Both the position numbers and the translations under genes were made by a program. DNA of 64,000 bases, taken from NCBI GenBank assembly GCA_036245525.1, contig BTPG01000001.1, forward strand, positions 222,062,774 through 222,126,773. The letters run 5' to 3'. Positions 1 through 10,322 of this stretch are shown piece after piece. The DNA is from Semisulcospira habei (taxonomy: Eukaryota > Mollusca > Gastropoda > Semisulcospiridae). The notes beneath the pieces are model-generated. The model searched no databases. It was not told where the DNA came from and worked only from the letters and a program-made list of their open reading frames with translations. Each line of letters begins with the position of its first letter. The stretch's first letter is position 1.

Positions 1-387
1 GCCTTGATAAATACGGTCTTTTCTTTCTTCTCTTGTAAGCCAAAGATCTTTGTAACAGTAGAATATGTCAGCATCGTCAAGACTAAAAACTTCCTGCCCT
101 TCAAGTTTTACTTTAATGGTCTTAATAATTGCTCTGCCAAGATTGTCAACTAGTGTTCTGTTTGCATCTGATTCTGATAAAAGCCCAATATTAAAAGCAA
201 GGCGAGCAGTACCAGGAACAATAACGTCACTGGGGCCTAGGTTTGGAAACTTGACAGTAAGAGTTTGGTTTTGATCTATAGTACTAGGATTGTTTGTGAT
301 GACTATTGATTGCCTAATGCCCTTAACACCAAGAGGTTCACGTAGTTTTCTGTATGGGTCTAACTTTGATCCATAGACCGATGTCAT
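1..387 (-). CDS. Polinton major capsid protein, N-terminal part (copy 1)
   Basis: First 129 codons of the double-jelly-roll major capsid protein, reading leftward off the window with no stop. The start is the ATG complementary to 385-387, preceded on its own strand by an A-rich leader. The protein closely follows the start of the complete capsid protein at 37171, sharing the GSKLDPYRKLREPLGVKGIR block, the NNPSTIDQNQ block and the FSLDD..YCYKDLWLTREER block. Polinton capsid proteins of this class form the hexon-like trimers of an icosahedral shell; this is family knowledge, as no structure can be seen here. The neighbour on the right starts 41 bp away on the other strand. No frame break is visible, but the 3' two-thirds are missing. 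Confidence 0.85.
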   Translation of the reverse strand, partial: MTSVYGSKLDPYRKLREPLGVKGIRQSIVITNNPSTIDQNQTLTVKFPNLGPSDVIVPGTARLAFNIGLLSESDANRTLVDNLGRAIIKTIKVKLEGQEVFSLDDADIFYCYKDLWLTREERKDRIYQG

Positions 388-428
388 TTTATTATGCAAA
401 AATAAAAAAAATTAAATTAATAAAAACA
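388..428. promoter_or_regulatory. 41-bp divergent promoter, capsid / coiled-coil protein (copy 1)
   Basis: The only DNA between the capsid start (387, minus) and the coiled-coil membrane protein start (429, plus). It is nearly pure A/T. The equivalent spacer in copy 2 is 40 bp (37131-37170). Both transcription units must take their core signals from this stretch or from inside coding sequence. A bidirectional promoter is inferred. Confidence 0.5.
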
Positions 429-1665
429 ATGGCAGCGGGAGGATTTGATCATGATGATTTTGAAATGGATGACATGCATGACTATGTTACTAGTGCAACA
501 GATATGGCAGATATGACTGGTACAAGGAATACTTACAGTTTACACCACAAACTTTTAGAAAGCAAAGTGAACTCATTTTATGATCATGTTGGTGACCGCC
601 CAGACAACATAGATCCTAATCAGTTTGAACTTGATAACAAGGGCCATTTATATTTAAACACTGTTGACAAAGGAAAAGTACAATTGACTAACAAAAGAGA
701 CCCTGGTAAGTTTAGAGCTTTAAGTACAATCAAAGGTGAAGGTGGTGTTGGCGCCTTGCAACAACTTGGTATTGAAGAAAAAAAAGTTGCCACCTCGTCT
801 TGCTAGTGCTCTTCATGACGTGCAAACAAGGTTGCCGACGGGACAAGAAATTGAAATGACAGAAGTAAAAAGATTGCCAGAAATGGCAGACAAGGCAATA
901 CAAGAAACTTCATCTACAGAAGGGCAAATAAATGAGGCTAAGAAAACAATGGGTGACTCTCCTTTGACAATGCGGGAGTTAGTGGGGTTGGATAAATCAC
1001 TGCAGTCAATCAGAGGTGAGCTTGTGAATAATGTAGCCAAACTAGGCGAGCTTGATAAACACATAGAAAGAGAAAAAGAAAAATTAGGTAAAGCTGATGA
1101 TAAGAATGATGCCATTGAAATAAAAGAAAGAATACAACACAGATTAAATGATTTGCAAATAGAAAGATCAGCGCAATTAGAAGTAATTGAAATTGGGAAA
1201 GAAAAACTGAAAACACAGGTCAACAGGATTAGAGAAACTATACAGAAAATACTTCACGAAGACACAACTTTGGCTGAGAGATTGAAAACACTTTTCAGAG
1301 AACAGGGTATTACTATTGCAAGTTTAATTACTGCTCTTGGATTTATTATCAGTACTGTAGTATTAGCTGTTACGGGTGGTGGGGGTGGTCCAGATCCGGT
1401 GCCTCCACCGGCTCCTCCGGTTCCATCAGACCCAAAAGATTTACAGGCGTGGGTAAAAAAACAGTTGTCTCATATATCAGACTTGCTTAAGAAATTGGCT
1501 GTGAAAGCAATGGATGCCTTGCCTGGCATAATAGGTAGTGTTGTCAGTTGGCTGATTAGTACAGCAGCAAAGGTAGTAGGGTTTATCGCGGAGCATGTGT
1601 GGGTCTATTTGGTGACAGTAGGAGGGTTAATCATAGGATATTTAATGAAACAGGTAAAGAAGTAG
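429..1665 (+). pseudogene. Polinton coiled-coil/membrane protein, frameshifted (copy 1)
   Basis: Homologue of the intact 405-residue protein at 35913-37130. Start is the ATG at 429 (MAAGG, as in copy 2). The frame is lost near the A-run at about 777-786, so the first part ends at 806 and the rest is read from another frame down to 1665. Seen features: an acidic N-terminus, a central charged helical region predicted to be coiled coil (around 990-1250), a strongly hydrophobic segment (about 1318-1375), a Gly/Pro-rich linker and a second hydrophobic C-terminus ending in basic residues. This architecture suggests a membrane-associated virion protein; function unknown. The last 24 bp overlap the convergent gene. 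A single indel in a homopolymer could also be a sequencing error. Confidence 0.75.
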
Positions 1666-2922
1666 TATCCCTAATCCAGTAAGGCCTATTACCAATGCAG
1701 TTCTCTCTGACTCATGTGTGTTTACTGGGGTTTCTGGCTGTACTGGTGCTGGTGCCAGTGAAGGTGTTGGTGCCGGGGCTGGGGCTGTTACTGTCATTAC
1801 TGGTGTTACTGCCTGTACGGACGATGATGATGATGTTACTAATGTTACTGGCATTATTAATGGTTTTAATGGTTGTAGGTGTGTGGTTGTTGGGCTCAAG
1901 TTTACAGATTGGTTGTGTCCTAATTTCTGATCATGCCCTGCAACAATTTTTTCATTATTATAATTTGTTATTGTCCCCATTTGGAGTTGAAGGTCAGATG
2001 GTAACATGTATAACCCAATGCCAACTACAAAGTCAACTTTTGATCTAGCATATCTGAGAACGTCTTGGTAGTGTTGTATGCTTGATGGGAGATCAACAAC
2101 TGAGTTAATTAAATCTTCAAGGTTTGCAAGAAACTGTTTTTGTGCTTCAAATTTCCCACTCCCGTTTAAGATATTAGATTTTGTTTGAGCTTGTGCACCT
2201 AGTATACACCACACATACGTTCTGATAGACTCATTTATGCGTTCGACTCCTGCTTGAGTAAACCCGTCACTCCTGTCTAAGACAAATGTAGTCCAGGTAT
2301 TAGACTGTTTCTGTTGTATTGAGCCTAACCACACTTCGGATTTTGATGATAATGAAGAGTAGGGAGGCCAGTAATCTTGAGGGTATTGTCTGTGACTCAT
2401 AGCATAATATAATGTTCCCATACCTTTGTGATCATCAAGTTTTTGTGTAAAGACATACTTTGTACTGATGTTAAATTCATTACAGATGCGTTCAAATGCT
2501 TTCATATCCATTGGGTTGTTAAACTGGTTAAAACTGGATTCAGTGGGCAGTGGGGTATGCAGTTTTGACAGTATTCTTCTAAGCTGGTAATACGTGTGGA
2601 AACGATAGACAGACTTAATCAGTTTGTTTGGGTGATTCAAATGGTCTGTAAAAGAAATGCCACAGCCAGTAGTTGAGCATAGTATAGCAAAGTTAAGCTG
2701 GTTTTGAAACATCTGTAGTGGGCTTGAGGACCACTTTCTTGCCGTTGCATCATCTGTAATTGGTGGGTTTAGGTAATGATCATACAGATTTGGCACTTTC
2801 ACTTGAAATAAATCTCCTTCAGACAAAGCTATATCGAGCTGATTTAGTTGAATTATTTTCTGATCATAAGTCGGCACGACATTGTACTTGGCATCCACGT
2901 TAAATTGAAATGCATTAACCAT
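1642..2922 (-). CDS. Conserved Polinton protein with C-terminal membrane tail (copy 1)
   Basis: Open reading frame of 426 codons, homologous over its length to the 418-residue protein at 34680-35936. Shared blocks include AFQFNVDAKYNV, FDHYLNPPITDDATAR-type, and GLYMLPSDLQLQMG. The first about 330 residues look globular and are well conserved. They are followed by a low-complexity Thr/Pro/Val/Ala region, then ESERTALVIGLTGLGILLLY, a single C-terminal hydrophobic segment ending at FH. The product is therefore probably tail-anchored or virion-membrane linked. The family is unassigned; I recognise it only as one that recurs in Polintons. It is the one uninterrupted long gene in copy 1. It diverges from the penton-like gene over 25 bp and overlaps its convergent neighbour by 24 bp. 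Confidence 0.75.
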   Translation of the reverse strand: MVNAFQFNVDAKYNVVPTYDQKIIQLNQLDIALSEGDLFQVKVPNLYDHYLNPPITDDATARKWSSSPLQMFQNQLNFAILCSTTGCGISFTDHLNHPNKLIKSVYRFHTYYQLRRILSKLHTPLPTESSFNQFNNPMDMKAFERICNEFNISTKYVFTQKLDDHKGMGTLYYAMSHRQYPQDYWPPYSSLSSKSEVWLGSIQQKQSNTWTTFVLDRSDGFTQAGVERINESIRTYVWCILGAQAQTKSNILNGSGKFEAQKQFLANLEDLINSVVDLPSSIQHYQDVLRYARSKVDFVVGIGLYMLPSDLQLQMGTITNYNNEKIVAGHDQKLGHNQSVNLSPTTTHLQPLKPLIMPVTLVTSSSSSVQAVTPVMTVTAPAPAPTPSLAPAPVQPETPVNTHESERTALVIGLTGLGILLLYLFH

Positions 2923-2947
2923 TATGCTTTTTTATGTAATAATAAAA
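2923..2947. promoter_or_regulatory. 25-bp divergent promoter, 426-aa protein / penton (copy 1)
   Basis: The space between the two start codons is 25 bp here and exactly 25 bp in copy 2 (34655-34679). Read toward the penton gene, both contain a CTTTTTTATGT core followed by ATAATAAAA directly abutting the ATG. Conservation of both length and sequence between diverged copies supports a real bidirectional control element. Confidence 0.6.
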
Positions 2948-3694
2948 ATGTTTATTACCTTAACAAATCTTGACACAAGTAAACCAGTGTGGTTTACTAA
3001 TGGGATTGATAATCGCGATGGTAGCAAGGCTGTAGCTATCCATGAAATGTTCTACACTGTAAAGTGGTTTAATGTAACAGATGATACAAGTTTTCATGTA
3101 AGTTATAGCACCCCTGGTAATAGTGGCTTGGGCACTAAAACCCACTTTATACCATCTGGGTATTATGACTTTTGTACTTTAGCTAAATGGTTTCAAAGTA
3201 AATAAAAAATTAAAGCAACTTTAAATCCGGCTAACTTACGTGTTACATTAGATTTTCCTGTAGGTAGTCAACCTATAATTTCATGTGAACTTGCATATTT
3301 ACTCGGTTTAATAAGCAGACATATAACTTCTAAGGATGAGAATTGGGCATTGGGTTTTGGAAGTGCTAATATTGAGGGTTGGTTACCTAGGACAGTTGGA
3401 GATAAAATAACTGGAAGATACCCTGTTCATTTGTCAGTACACACATTGCTAAATGTTTATTTAAAAGAACTGAACACGACTGAAAATGTACACAATGGAA
3501 AGCCTTCAACTTTGTTAAGATGCTTGCCGACTGGAACTGCCCCATATTGTGAAAGTGTGGTTGCTAGATTTCCTAATTTGCAGTTTAAAAAATTAGGTTC
3601 CAGTTTCTTTGAATCACTGTGTTTATCTGTAACTAATCAGGATGGTAAACCAGTTCAGATGCATGATTTTACTGTTGTGTTGGAAGTTAAATAA
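2948..3694 (+). pseudogene. Polinton penton-like minor capsid protein, nonsense mutation (copy 1)
   Basis: Homologue of the 246-residue protein at 33914-34654. The start chosen is the ATG at 2948 (MFITL), preceded by the AATAAAA leader also seen in copy 2. The frame is maintained for 249 codons, but codon 86 (3203-3205) is TAA where copy 2 has a leucine codon, so translation would stop at one third. No frameshift is needed. The length, beta-rich pattern and C-terminal DGKPV..HDF.VVLEV block fit the single-jelly-roll penton proteins of Polintons that plug the five-fold vertices. That assignment rests on family knowledge and size, not on a search. Confidence 0.7.
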
Positions 3695-3715
3695 ATTTTA
3701 TTTTTGTTTATAAAA

Positions 3716-4537
3716 ATGAGCGGTCTTGGACCAAAGAGAATTACACCAGTTGCCTGTCCGGTAATAGAGTTGAAAGATTTGGGTGATGTGAGGGGTTTTG
3801 ATGAAAAAGGAGAGGAGGGAGAGGTATATGGCCTTGAACTTGATTCCAATGGATTGTACAAGCGGAAGATAATCGATGATGTGAAAGACAATACCGAGAG
3901 ACAGTTTCCTAAACTTGGTCAACTTCGTGATGTTACTGTTCAGACTATTCCTCAGCATAATGCGCTCTATGTTTTTAAACATTTGAATAATAAGTGGGTA
4001 GTTTTACCTGCTCCTGTTCCACCTGAGCCTGCGCCTGCAATTGACTGGGATATAAAGTTTAAATTTATTAATCCTTATGTATTTTTTTCTATCTTGTTCC
4101 GAGCTATTTCGTAGACATCAGTAGTAGCAGAGAAAAACTAAAACTGCAGGAATATGAAAAACGAAGGTATCTTCTTACAAACAGAAAGGGTAGAACAGAT
4201 ACTTCTGCTGTGTTTGTACCAGATAGCTTTACCATAGCTAGAGAAGCCACAATAGTTTTTGAAATTCTCAAGAGGTCTGTGGATTCTGTAAAAGAAGCAG
4301 ATATTGCACAGGGAATCAAACTTACATGGGATGACACAGTAAAAGAGTCAACAAAGGTCATTATTGCTATTAGGAAAGGCATAGATATAGATGTATCGAG
4401 TAGTAATCCTGCTGTTAAAATAATGGTCGATAAAACAACTCTAGTTAATCTAACTTACATTAAACTGGAACATATAGATCTTATTTCGTTTTATTATGTA
4501 TACCTTTAAAGAGTTGCAAAATGAATTTGCTGATTAA
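3716..4537 (+). pseudogene. Polinton 290-residue-type protein, deleted and frameshifted (copy 1)
   Basis: Homologue of the 292-residue protein at 33015-33893. The ATG at 3716 (MSGLGPK) follows the leader TTTATAAAA. The N-terminal 115 codons match. Then the segment corresponding to roughly 25-30 codons after the INPYV block is deleted and the frame shifts near 4088. Homology resumes with SREKLK..EYEKRRYLLT and runs to about 4495, where a small deletion shifts the frame again before the final ELQNEFAD and stop at 4535-4537. At least three lesions make it non-functional. No catalytic motif is evident in either copy; a structural or accessory virion protein is a guess. Confidence 0.7.
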
Positions 4538-4565
4538 ATAATAAAAAAAATATTTGTCATAAAAA

Positions 4566-5312
4566 ATGGTGAACTTGTATCCGCAAATACCACCTGAGCT
4601 GCTTGAGCCTATTGTTCCAGATAAAACATTACAGGCAGACTCATTCCGATTAATGAATATTATAGAAGCATTGAAGTATTTGGAAGGAGAACAGGCAAAA
4701 TACTCCAGGTGTAAAAGACGATATAAAACGGTTTTCAATTTTGTACACAACACATCAATGGCTGTGGGTGTGGTTTCAGGTGGATTATCTGTCACTGGTT
4801 TAGCTCTGTTTGCTACGGGAGTGGGGAGTGTCATAGGAATTGCTATTGAAGGTGTTGGTGCTGCCACAGGTGTGGCATGCTTTGGTTTGGAAGCCCTTAA
4901 CAAAAGATTTCATACAAAGTTGCAGAAGCATGAAGCCTTGAGTACGCTAGCTGGTGCAAAGTTGAGCAGTATTAAACTTATTATCAGTAAATCTTTGGAA
5001 GATAATAAAATTGATGATCATGAATTTAAGAGAGTGCAGGATGATTTGGCCAATTACAAACAACAGAAGTCTGAAATTCAGAATAAGGTGCGTAATCAAC
5101 TCGTGAATGTTGAAGAACTAAAGAAATCTTTTTTAGAGGAAGGAAAAAAAGATAGGGGCAGAAGAAACTATGAAAAAAGTTCAAGGACTTATAAGCAAGT
5201 AAAAATCAGTTTTGGTAATCCATTATTTTTATCATACTCTTCGCAAAGAGATGTCACTCCTTTCATGTCTGCTTATTTGACGCCATCAGCTCCACCACCA
5301 GAGTATTACTGA
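4566..5312 (+). CDS. Polinton late-domain protein, long form (copy 1)
   Basis: 248 codons. The start ATG at 4566 follows a CATAAAAA leader. Order of features: short Pro-rich N-terminus; charged helix with CKRRYK; a long Gly/Val-rich hydrophobic stretch (about residues 60-110) that could insert in membrane; a conserved helix RFHTKL.KHEALSTLAGAKLSS; a charged helix; and a C-terminal tail ending PSAPPPEYY at 5283-5309. The tail contains PSAP (the P[S/T]AP motif that recruits Tsg101/ESCRT-I) and PPEY (the PPxY motif that recruits Nedd4-type WW ligases). After an A-run at about 5143-5149 this copy reads straight into the tail. In the other frame it retains a stop at 5200-5202, exactly where copy 2's short form ends. 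Function is inferred. Confidence 0.7.
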   Translation: MVNLYPQIPPELLEPIVPDKTLQADSFRLMNIIEALKYLEGEQAKYSRCKRRYKTVFNFVHNTSMAVGVVSGGLSVTGLALFATGVGSVIGIAIEGVGAATGVACFGLEALNKRFHTKLQKHEALSTLAGAKLSSIKLIISKSLEDNKIDDHEFKRVQDDLANYKQQKSEIQNKVRNQLVNVEELKKSFLEEGKKDRGRRNYEKSSRTYKQVKISFGNPLFLSYSSQRDVTPFMSAYLTPSAPPPEYY

Positions 5313-5382
5313 GAAAAAAAAAGTTTTTTTAATTGACCTTGTAACTTGGGAAATCTGTCCGAGTATCTTAATGACTTGGGTC

Positions 5383-5398
5383 AGAACTTACAAGTTCT
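5383..5398. repeat. AGAACTT dyad in Polinton end
   Basis: AGAACTTACAAGTTCT: 7-bp arms around AC. The same half-site recurs just downstream (5407-5424) and as a TAAGAACTTA / TAAGTTCTTA pair in both ends of copy 2 (32108-32141 and 45669-45702). It is a candidate binding site for integrase or replication protein. Confidence 0.5.
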
Positions 5399-5451
5399 TA
5401 TGTTTAGGTTCTTGTAAGAACTTGTTTTAAGTCACTTTAAAGAACTTATAA

Positions 5452-5502
5452 CAACTAACTTCAAAGTTACCTGCAAGTTGTAGATAACTTTGAAGTTAGT
5501 TG
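5452..5502. repeat. 18-bp-arm hairpin in Polinton copy 1 end
   Basis: CAACTAACTTCAAAGTTA at 5452-5469 and its exact reverse complement at 5485-5502, separated by 15 bases. It is a perfect stem-loop in the subterminal region. Its role is unknown. Confidence 0.7.
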
Positions 5503-5798
5503 GCAAGTAAAATCATATTATTATAGAAAGTCACATCAACAGTAACTTCCTAAGTTTACTTCCCACTCAGCTATAAGAACAGTAAGTTTTTATGTTTACC
5601 CCACTCAGTCTTTGAAAGACCTACCACTAGCTGTAATGTGTAGATTTTGCATGTCTTAATAGACGTCTGAAAACAGATTTAAAGGAGGGCTAGCCTGACC
5701 AGGTTGTATTAAATTTAGCATAAAAAAAATTGAAACAATTTTTTAAATAGAAAAAAATATATAAAAAAAAGAAAAAATATAAAAAAATGATAAAAGGG

Positions 5799-6053
5799 CT
5801 GCTTTGGCCTTCCCCATCTGCTCTCACAGGATACAATGTAACCCGGGTTATTCACGCATTCACCCCCTATGGAGGGGGTCTATAACCCTGGCGGGTCACG
5901 CGTTCATCTTTCCTGTGAGAACCCTCATGGGGGGTGGTCTGACAACTGGACTCCAAGGCTGAGAAATGAACCGCGGCACAAGTGAAGACAGAATAGTTTG
6001 CGCATACTATCCTACATCACTTTTCCAGCGATTAGACCTCCTGGCCAAAGCAG
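5799..6053. repeat. Foldback segment with 11-bp inverted ends
   Basis: CTGCTTTGGCC at 5799-5809 is mirrored by GGCCAAAGCAG at 6043-6053. Inside are further complementary blocks (CTCACAGGA / TCCTGTGAG, CCCCCTATGGAGGGGG). It may be a small non-autonomous element or a structured repeat; no target duplication identified. It is followed by non-coding AT-rich sequence. Confidence 0.4.
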
Positions 6054-7284
6054 AACCCAAACACAGATAGAATATTTTATTCATTTAAAGCTAGTCAATT
6101 AAATGTATGAAATCTTGTGAAAGAAGGGCTCTTGTGGATCTGACTCTGAAAAAAATCTTGAGAATCTAAGCCTTTTGCAAAAAAAAAAAAAAACTGTTTT
6201 ATTTACATACTCAGATGAAGAAAGTAAGATGTTGGGTGGTTCCTGACTAAGCCTGAGACTAACAGTATTTCAATAGCTGACTTGTATACATGTATGTTGT
6301 TGTGTTTAGGCTCCTAACCGGTGGAGCGGAACGTGTCATTGAGACAGCTATGCCTAGCTTTGCACAGAGAGGTACAGAGATCGCTGTGTCAGTACGTAAT
6401 GTTTTACTGGGTGTATTGAAAGGCCTCAGAAATCGTTTTTGTTTTATTTTAGTCTATGTGAGGGTAACAGTAAAATCATCAAGCCATAAATTTGGTGCAG
6501 AGTGGTTTCTGTAAATAAAACCAACCCAAACACTGTGTCTGATTCAAGGCTTGGTTTTCTATGGGTTATGAATACACACCACATTGTATGTGTGAGGCTT
6601 TGAGGGTCGCAGGTGGTAACTGCGTAATAACAGTTTTGCTGGGAAATTAAAATTACATAGCACCCCGGGCAGGAAAGGTATAACATAAATCTATTCATAC
6701 TTCAGTGGACGTGAAAGGTGTATCTCGTCATGTGATAGACGGGTCTATTCAATACTGTAAGACCACTACATACCTACTACACTATTTGCGGACGATTGCA
6801 TCGGCAAACATGTGCTTTGGAACATTATAGAATCCAAAACGGTCACACCAAAACATTGGGGACAAAATGGGCCTTAGGGGGACAAATTGGGCCATGGGGG
6901 GACAGATTGGGCCATTGGGTGACTGTTTTAAAATAGAGAATGATCTTCACTGTGCGAACACGGCGCGAGAAAGAGTTTTCACCTATGCTAAGCCAAAATT
7001 AGCCAGCTGATTATTCTTACATACACTGAATGGGCCGTGTACGCTATAAAACCGGTGACGCGTGATGGCTTGTCTAGCTACTCGGTAACTAACAACTGTG
7101 TTGTAATCGCTGGTAGTTTAATTAGCTTTTGTTTTCTCTTGCCGCGTATGTTGTGTGTGTGCCGCATAAGCCGCGTATGTCTGTGCGGCACATGTTACGT
7201 ATGTCTGTACGATGTATGTATAATAACAACCGCATAAACACCTCACAGCCTATTTGTAAACTGGTGTCAAGGCATGTGTCCTTA
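6054..7284. other. Non-coding interval with minisatellite
   Basis: No gene recognised. Between 6858 and 6922 a 20-22 bp unit (GGGGACAAATTGGGCCAT, with variation) occurs three times in tandem. The short open frame at 6290-6514 has no homology I recognise. Confidence 0.4.
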
Positions 7285-7396
7285 TACACAAACCAAGAGG
7301 AATCACTCAGCGCCGGACAGACAAACAGTTAGATCCCCTGCAGGGGATCTAACTGTTTGTCTGTCCGGCGCTGAGTGATTCCTCTTGGTTTGTGTA
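7285..7396. repeat. Perfect 112-bp palindrome
   Basis: Two 56-bp arms meet with no spacer at CCTG|CAGG (7340/7341). I can find no mismatch between the arms, from TACACAAACC at 7285 to GGTTTGTGTA at 7396. It could be a foldback element or an inverted-duplication artefact of assembly. Confidence 0.8.
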
Positions 7397-7948
7397 CAAT
7401 TCTGCCAGCGCTAGTCTCACCTATCTGGTTTGTGAGATGTGTCCTTATGTTTAGTGTAAAAGCAAAGTGAAGACACCAAACACACACGGCACGCTGTGAA
7501 GAGAGTGTTGTGTACAATCGTATTCAATATAATCTCACTGTGATCATTGATAGATTAATTAGTCTTTTTTTTAAAGAAGTCAATAACAGCATTAATTATT
7601 TAGGTGGGGTGGGAGATCTGCCTTAATAATCGCGGGGTTGATAGCTGATAAAAAATCGTTGCTTAAATGATTCTTGGAATGGTACTAATTATGACTGGGC
7701 AATAAAAGCATTGGTTGTATTTGCTGGCGTGGGTTTGTCTAATTACCGAGAGGACCAAATAAATCGATTGATTATGGGAGGGGTGGGCATCAAATGTCCA
7801 CTTATCTATCTCTAAAGACTGATGGCGAGCGGACGACAAACCAAGCAGGTGTATGCCCATGAGTGGGCTCCGAGACAAGCTGACAGTGGCCATAACAATC
7901 CAGTTCTAAGCAATCATCTTCTATCGATGCGCGGTGGAGGTCCGGGTA
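7397..7948. other. Non-coding interval
   Basis: No gene, RNA or repeat recognised beyond short AT-rich tracts. Confidence 0.3.
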
Positions 7949-8083
7949 GCGTAATTTCTTTTCCCAACCGAGTTCCGAAACGCACGCTCCGCACACTAGT
8001 TCTGCCTGTCGGCAGTGCGACCTATTGGCAGAACCACGCGCGGAGCGCGTGGTACGGAACTCGGTTGGGAAAAGAAATTACGC
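7949..8083. mobile_element. Foldback MITE, 29-bp arms
   Basis: The arm at 7949-7977 (GCGTAATTTCTTTTCCCAAC then CGAGTTCCG) is repeated as its reverse complement at 8055-8083. The 77-bp interior is itself GC-rich with short dyads. Consistent with a miniature inverted-repeat element; family not identified and no target duplication evident. Confidence 0.6.
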
Positions 8084-9512
8084 GGTCGGAGAAGTATCAG
8101 ATTTGAGACTATAACGCGATTAACCCTCTCGTTGTGCGTGCAGCCACTGCGGATACGCACATTTTTATGTTGTCTTTGACCCATTGACTGCTACCTGACT
8201 GACGACATACCGTTCAGTCCCAACGAAAGAATACGCCGCGTATGACTACGCGTCTTTAGTTTCCGCCGCGGAACGGTATCATCAGTAGCTGTTAAGGGGT
8301 TAAACACAACACGGTGACGTTTCATATCACTTAACCCGTACGGACAAGTGGTACAATCATTGACTGAAAGAAAGAATAGCGCTTCGGATCGCGGCCGAAC
8401 AACCTGAACACAAATAGGCGGTTTTCTAATAAACTCGATATAAAATGTCACCATTCTGGCGTAACGTACGGCGGCGCATCATGAATCAGTTCTTGTGACC
8501 GAGCAGACGTTAAATAAATAAATCATTGATTATACACTTTGAACAAAAATAATCATGAAAATGTAAACAGTGACATACAGTACGCCTGCTTCGGCAGCGT
8601 TCAACTAAGGACGGTACCTCTGGGTTAACGAGGATACGCTTTTTGTTGATTATGTCCCTTGCATTAGGTCTGAAGCCAGTCATTTGACATACACTCTGTG
8701 CACGTGTGCTACACACGGTGCTATAAATAGCGGGGGCGCCGTGTGTGTGTGTGTGGGGGGGGGGGGGGATGGGGGGGGGGATGGGAGGGTAGATGGGAGT
8801 ATCCTCCCAGTAGTATAACTGAGTTTTTAATACCGGCGACTAAAACGAATCAAAGTGTGTTCAGTAAACTTCGAGACAAATAATTCTGGAGAAACTTGAA
8901 CTGAGAACTGAAATTCAGACAGAAAAGGTGACTGCCAAGCGGGTAAAATGTAGAGTAGAAATAAACACGCTTCGAAAGGGCAGTCGCCACTTCCGCAGTC
9001 ACGCCCATCGCAAGTGTTTTCTTTCATCAGCTGGTCTAATATTGAAAAAAGTGCGACGCCGCTTGCTACTGTTGGAGTTGCGTTAGCCTGACTGTCTGTA
9101 TCAAATACCGTGACAGCGGGGACTCTTTGACCGGGCATGCGTAGTATTGAATGGAAACCCCCTGAATCCCATCTGTTCTCCGTCAGCGAAAACATATACA
9201 ATATACTAGCTTGCCCTAACCATAAAGTTCTAACTTTCAGCCAGCTAAGCTCACTCAGCGAAACAAACCATCTTTTAGTCTCCGTTTGTTTGAAACTGGT
9301 TGCCGATACTAGAACTGAAGAGAAACCTCAAAATGAATAGATTCAAGAGGATAGGAACGGAGTTTTAAATTCAAGTTACCTCAGAGTATGGGTTGAACCG
9401 GGACACACTCAATTTGCTGACCAGATTATAGCAATAGGCCGACAAAGCCAGTGACACACGCACGTTGACGGCGATGGGGTTAGGCCACGAATCACACGCA
9501 CCCTCTAGAATG
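8084..9512. other. Non-coding interval with G-rich tract
   Basis: No gene recognised. 8736-8790 is a GT run passing into long G homopolymers with GAT interruptions. The open frame at 8827-9201 (minus) shows no family features and its composition matches the surroundings, so it is not called. Confidence 0.35.
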
Positions 9513-9702
9513 TTAACCCATTACATCCTGAGGCTGATTAAAAAAAAATTGCTTATTGTCCTATCATGATGAAGGCTACATTAGAGATTACAAGCTACAT
9601 CAAACATTTTAGTTCAAGGGTGGTGTCAGAATAGCTTGGCGACTCAGGCTATCACGGTAAAATGTATTTCGATCAATAGTGTATCAGGATGAAAAGGGTT
9701 AA
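9513..9702. mobile_element. piggyBac-type MITE, TTAA-flanked
   Basis: Flanked by TTAA at 9513-9516 and 9699-9702. The inverted ends CCCATTACATCCTGA and CCCTTTTCATCCTGA differ at two positions. TTAA duplication plus CCC-initial ends is the piggyBac signature. The interior holds the dispersed TAGTTCAAGGGTGGTG motif. Non-autonomous; no transposase. Confidence 0.65.
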
Positions 9703-9929
9703 TTAGTGAATACGACCGCTTCCTCTAAGACAGACTGGGCATAAGAGGACCTCAGATGATCTGTCCGATGGTCTGTGGACATTACGGCCGCCTTACTCTA
9801 CAGGCCCATAATCACAGGCAAGCACACAGTTGAAAAAACATCAGTACGCCTTCATCAACTTTATGTCAAAGATGTCAACACAGAGCGTATTAACAGTAAT
9901 ACATAACAGTCCTAACCGAGTCCTTTTAG

Positions 9930-10030
9930 TATTGACGAGGAAAAGAAATGCGACATTTTTGGAATCATCGCCGGAAACACTGAAGTCTTTTCCATGATAA
10001 AAAATGTCGCATTTATTTTGCTCGTCAGTA
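9930..10030. mobile_element. Foldback MITE, 31-bp arms
   Basis: TATTGACGAGGAAAAGAAAT at 9930 onward is mirrored by a reverse-complement arm at 10000-10030, with a few mismatches and about 40 bp between. Small non-autonomous element or hairpin; family unknown. Confidence 0.5.
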
Positions 10031-10050
10031 TATACGGTTTATGCGAACTG

Positions 10051-10243
10051 TGACAGGGGCGGATCGTGGGGGTGGGGTGGGGTGAGGTTGGGGGGGGTTG
10101 GTTGGGTGGGGGTGGGGGTGGGGAGAGTCCAGGGGTTCCGGACTCCCCACCCCCACCCAAAATTCTTTAAAATGCTATAACAAAGTCCCCTTTTCGGGTG
10201 CTTGGACCCCCCCCCCCCCTCCCCGTGTGATATTCTGGTGAGT

Positions 10244-10322
<79 letters not shown>

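Larger units (their letters stand above)
1..5690 (-). mobile_element. Polinton/Maverick copy 1, partial, decayed
   Basis: Remnant of a virus-like Polinton transposon, oriented opposite to the complete copy at 31814-45996. From left to right it carries the 5' part of the capsid gene, the coiled-coil membrane protein, the 426-residue protein, the penton-like protein, a 290-residue-type protein and the late-domain protein. This is the same order and relative strands as the left half of copy 2. Proteins are clearly homologous but not near-identical, so it belongs to a related lineage and is not a recent duplicate. Polymerase, ATPase and integrase would lie left of the window. The outer end is not resolved: similarity to the copy 2 inverted repeat runs to about 5500, and no AG...CT terminus with a target duplication was found. 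The right boundary is approximate. Confidence 0.85.
5313..5690. repeat. Terminal/subterminal region of Polinton copy 1
   Basis: Follows the last gene directly and resembles the terminal inverted repeat of copy 2: a poly-A/poly-T stretch, TTG.CCTTGTA.CTTG, AAATCTGTC, GACTTG.GTCA, then repeated AAGAACTT / AAGTTCTT words. The end of the element is not located; similarity fades after about 5500. The region contains two clear dyads, listed separately. Confidence 0.55.

Noticed and set aside
813..1223. Minus-strand frames opposite the coiled-coil gene, also at 36346-36756
   Set aside because: Shadows: antisense of a charged helical gene, present in both copies because the sense gene is conserved.
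1695..2048. Plus-strand Leu/Val-rich frames opposite the 426-residue gene
   Set aside because: Antisense of the Pro/Thr/Ala spacer; not conserved in copy 2.
6290..6514. Exon-like frame LLTGGAERVIETAMPSFAQR
   Set aside because: It has an acceptor-like TTTAG but no partner exon or recognised family; too short to support.
8827..9201. 124-codon minus frame
   Set aside because: No homology pattern or conserved motif; length is possible by chance in GC-moderate DNA.
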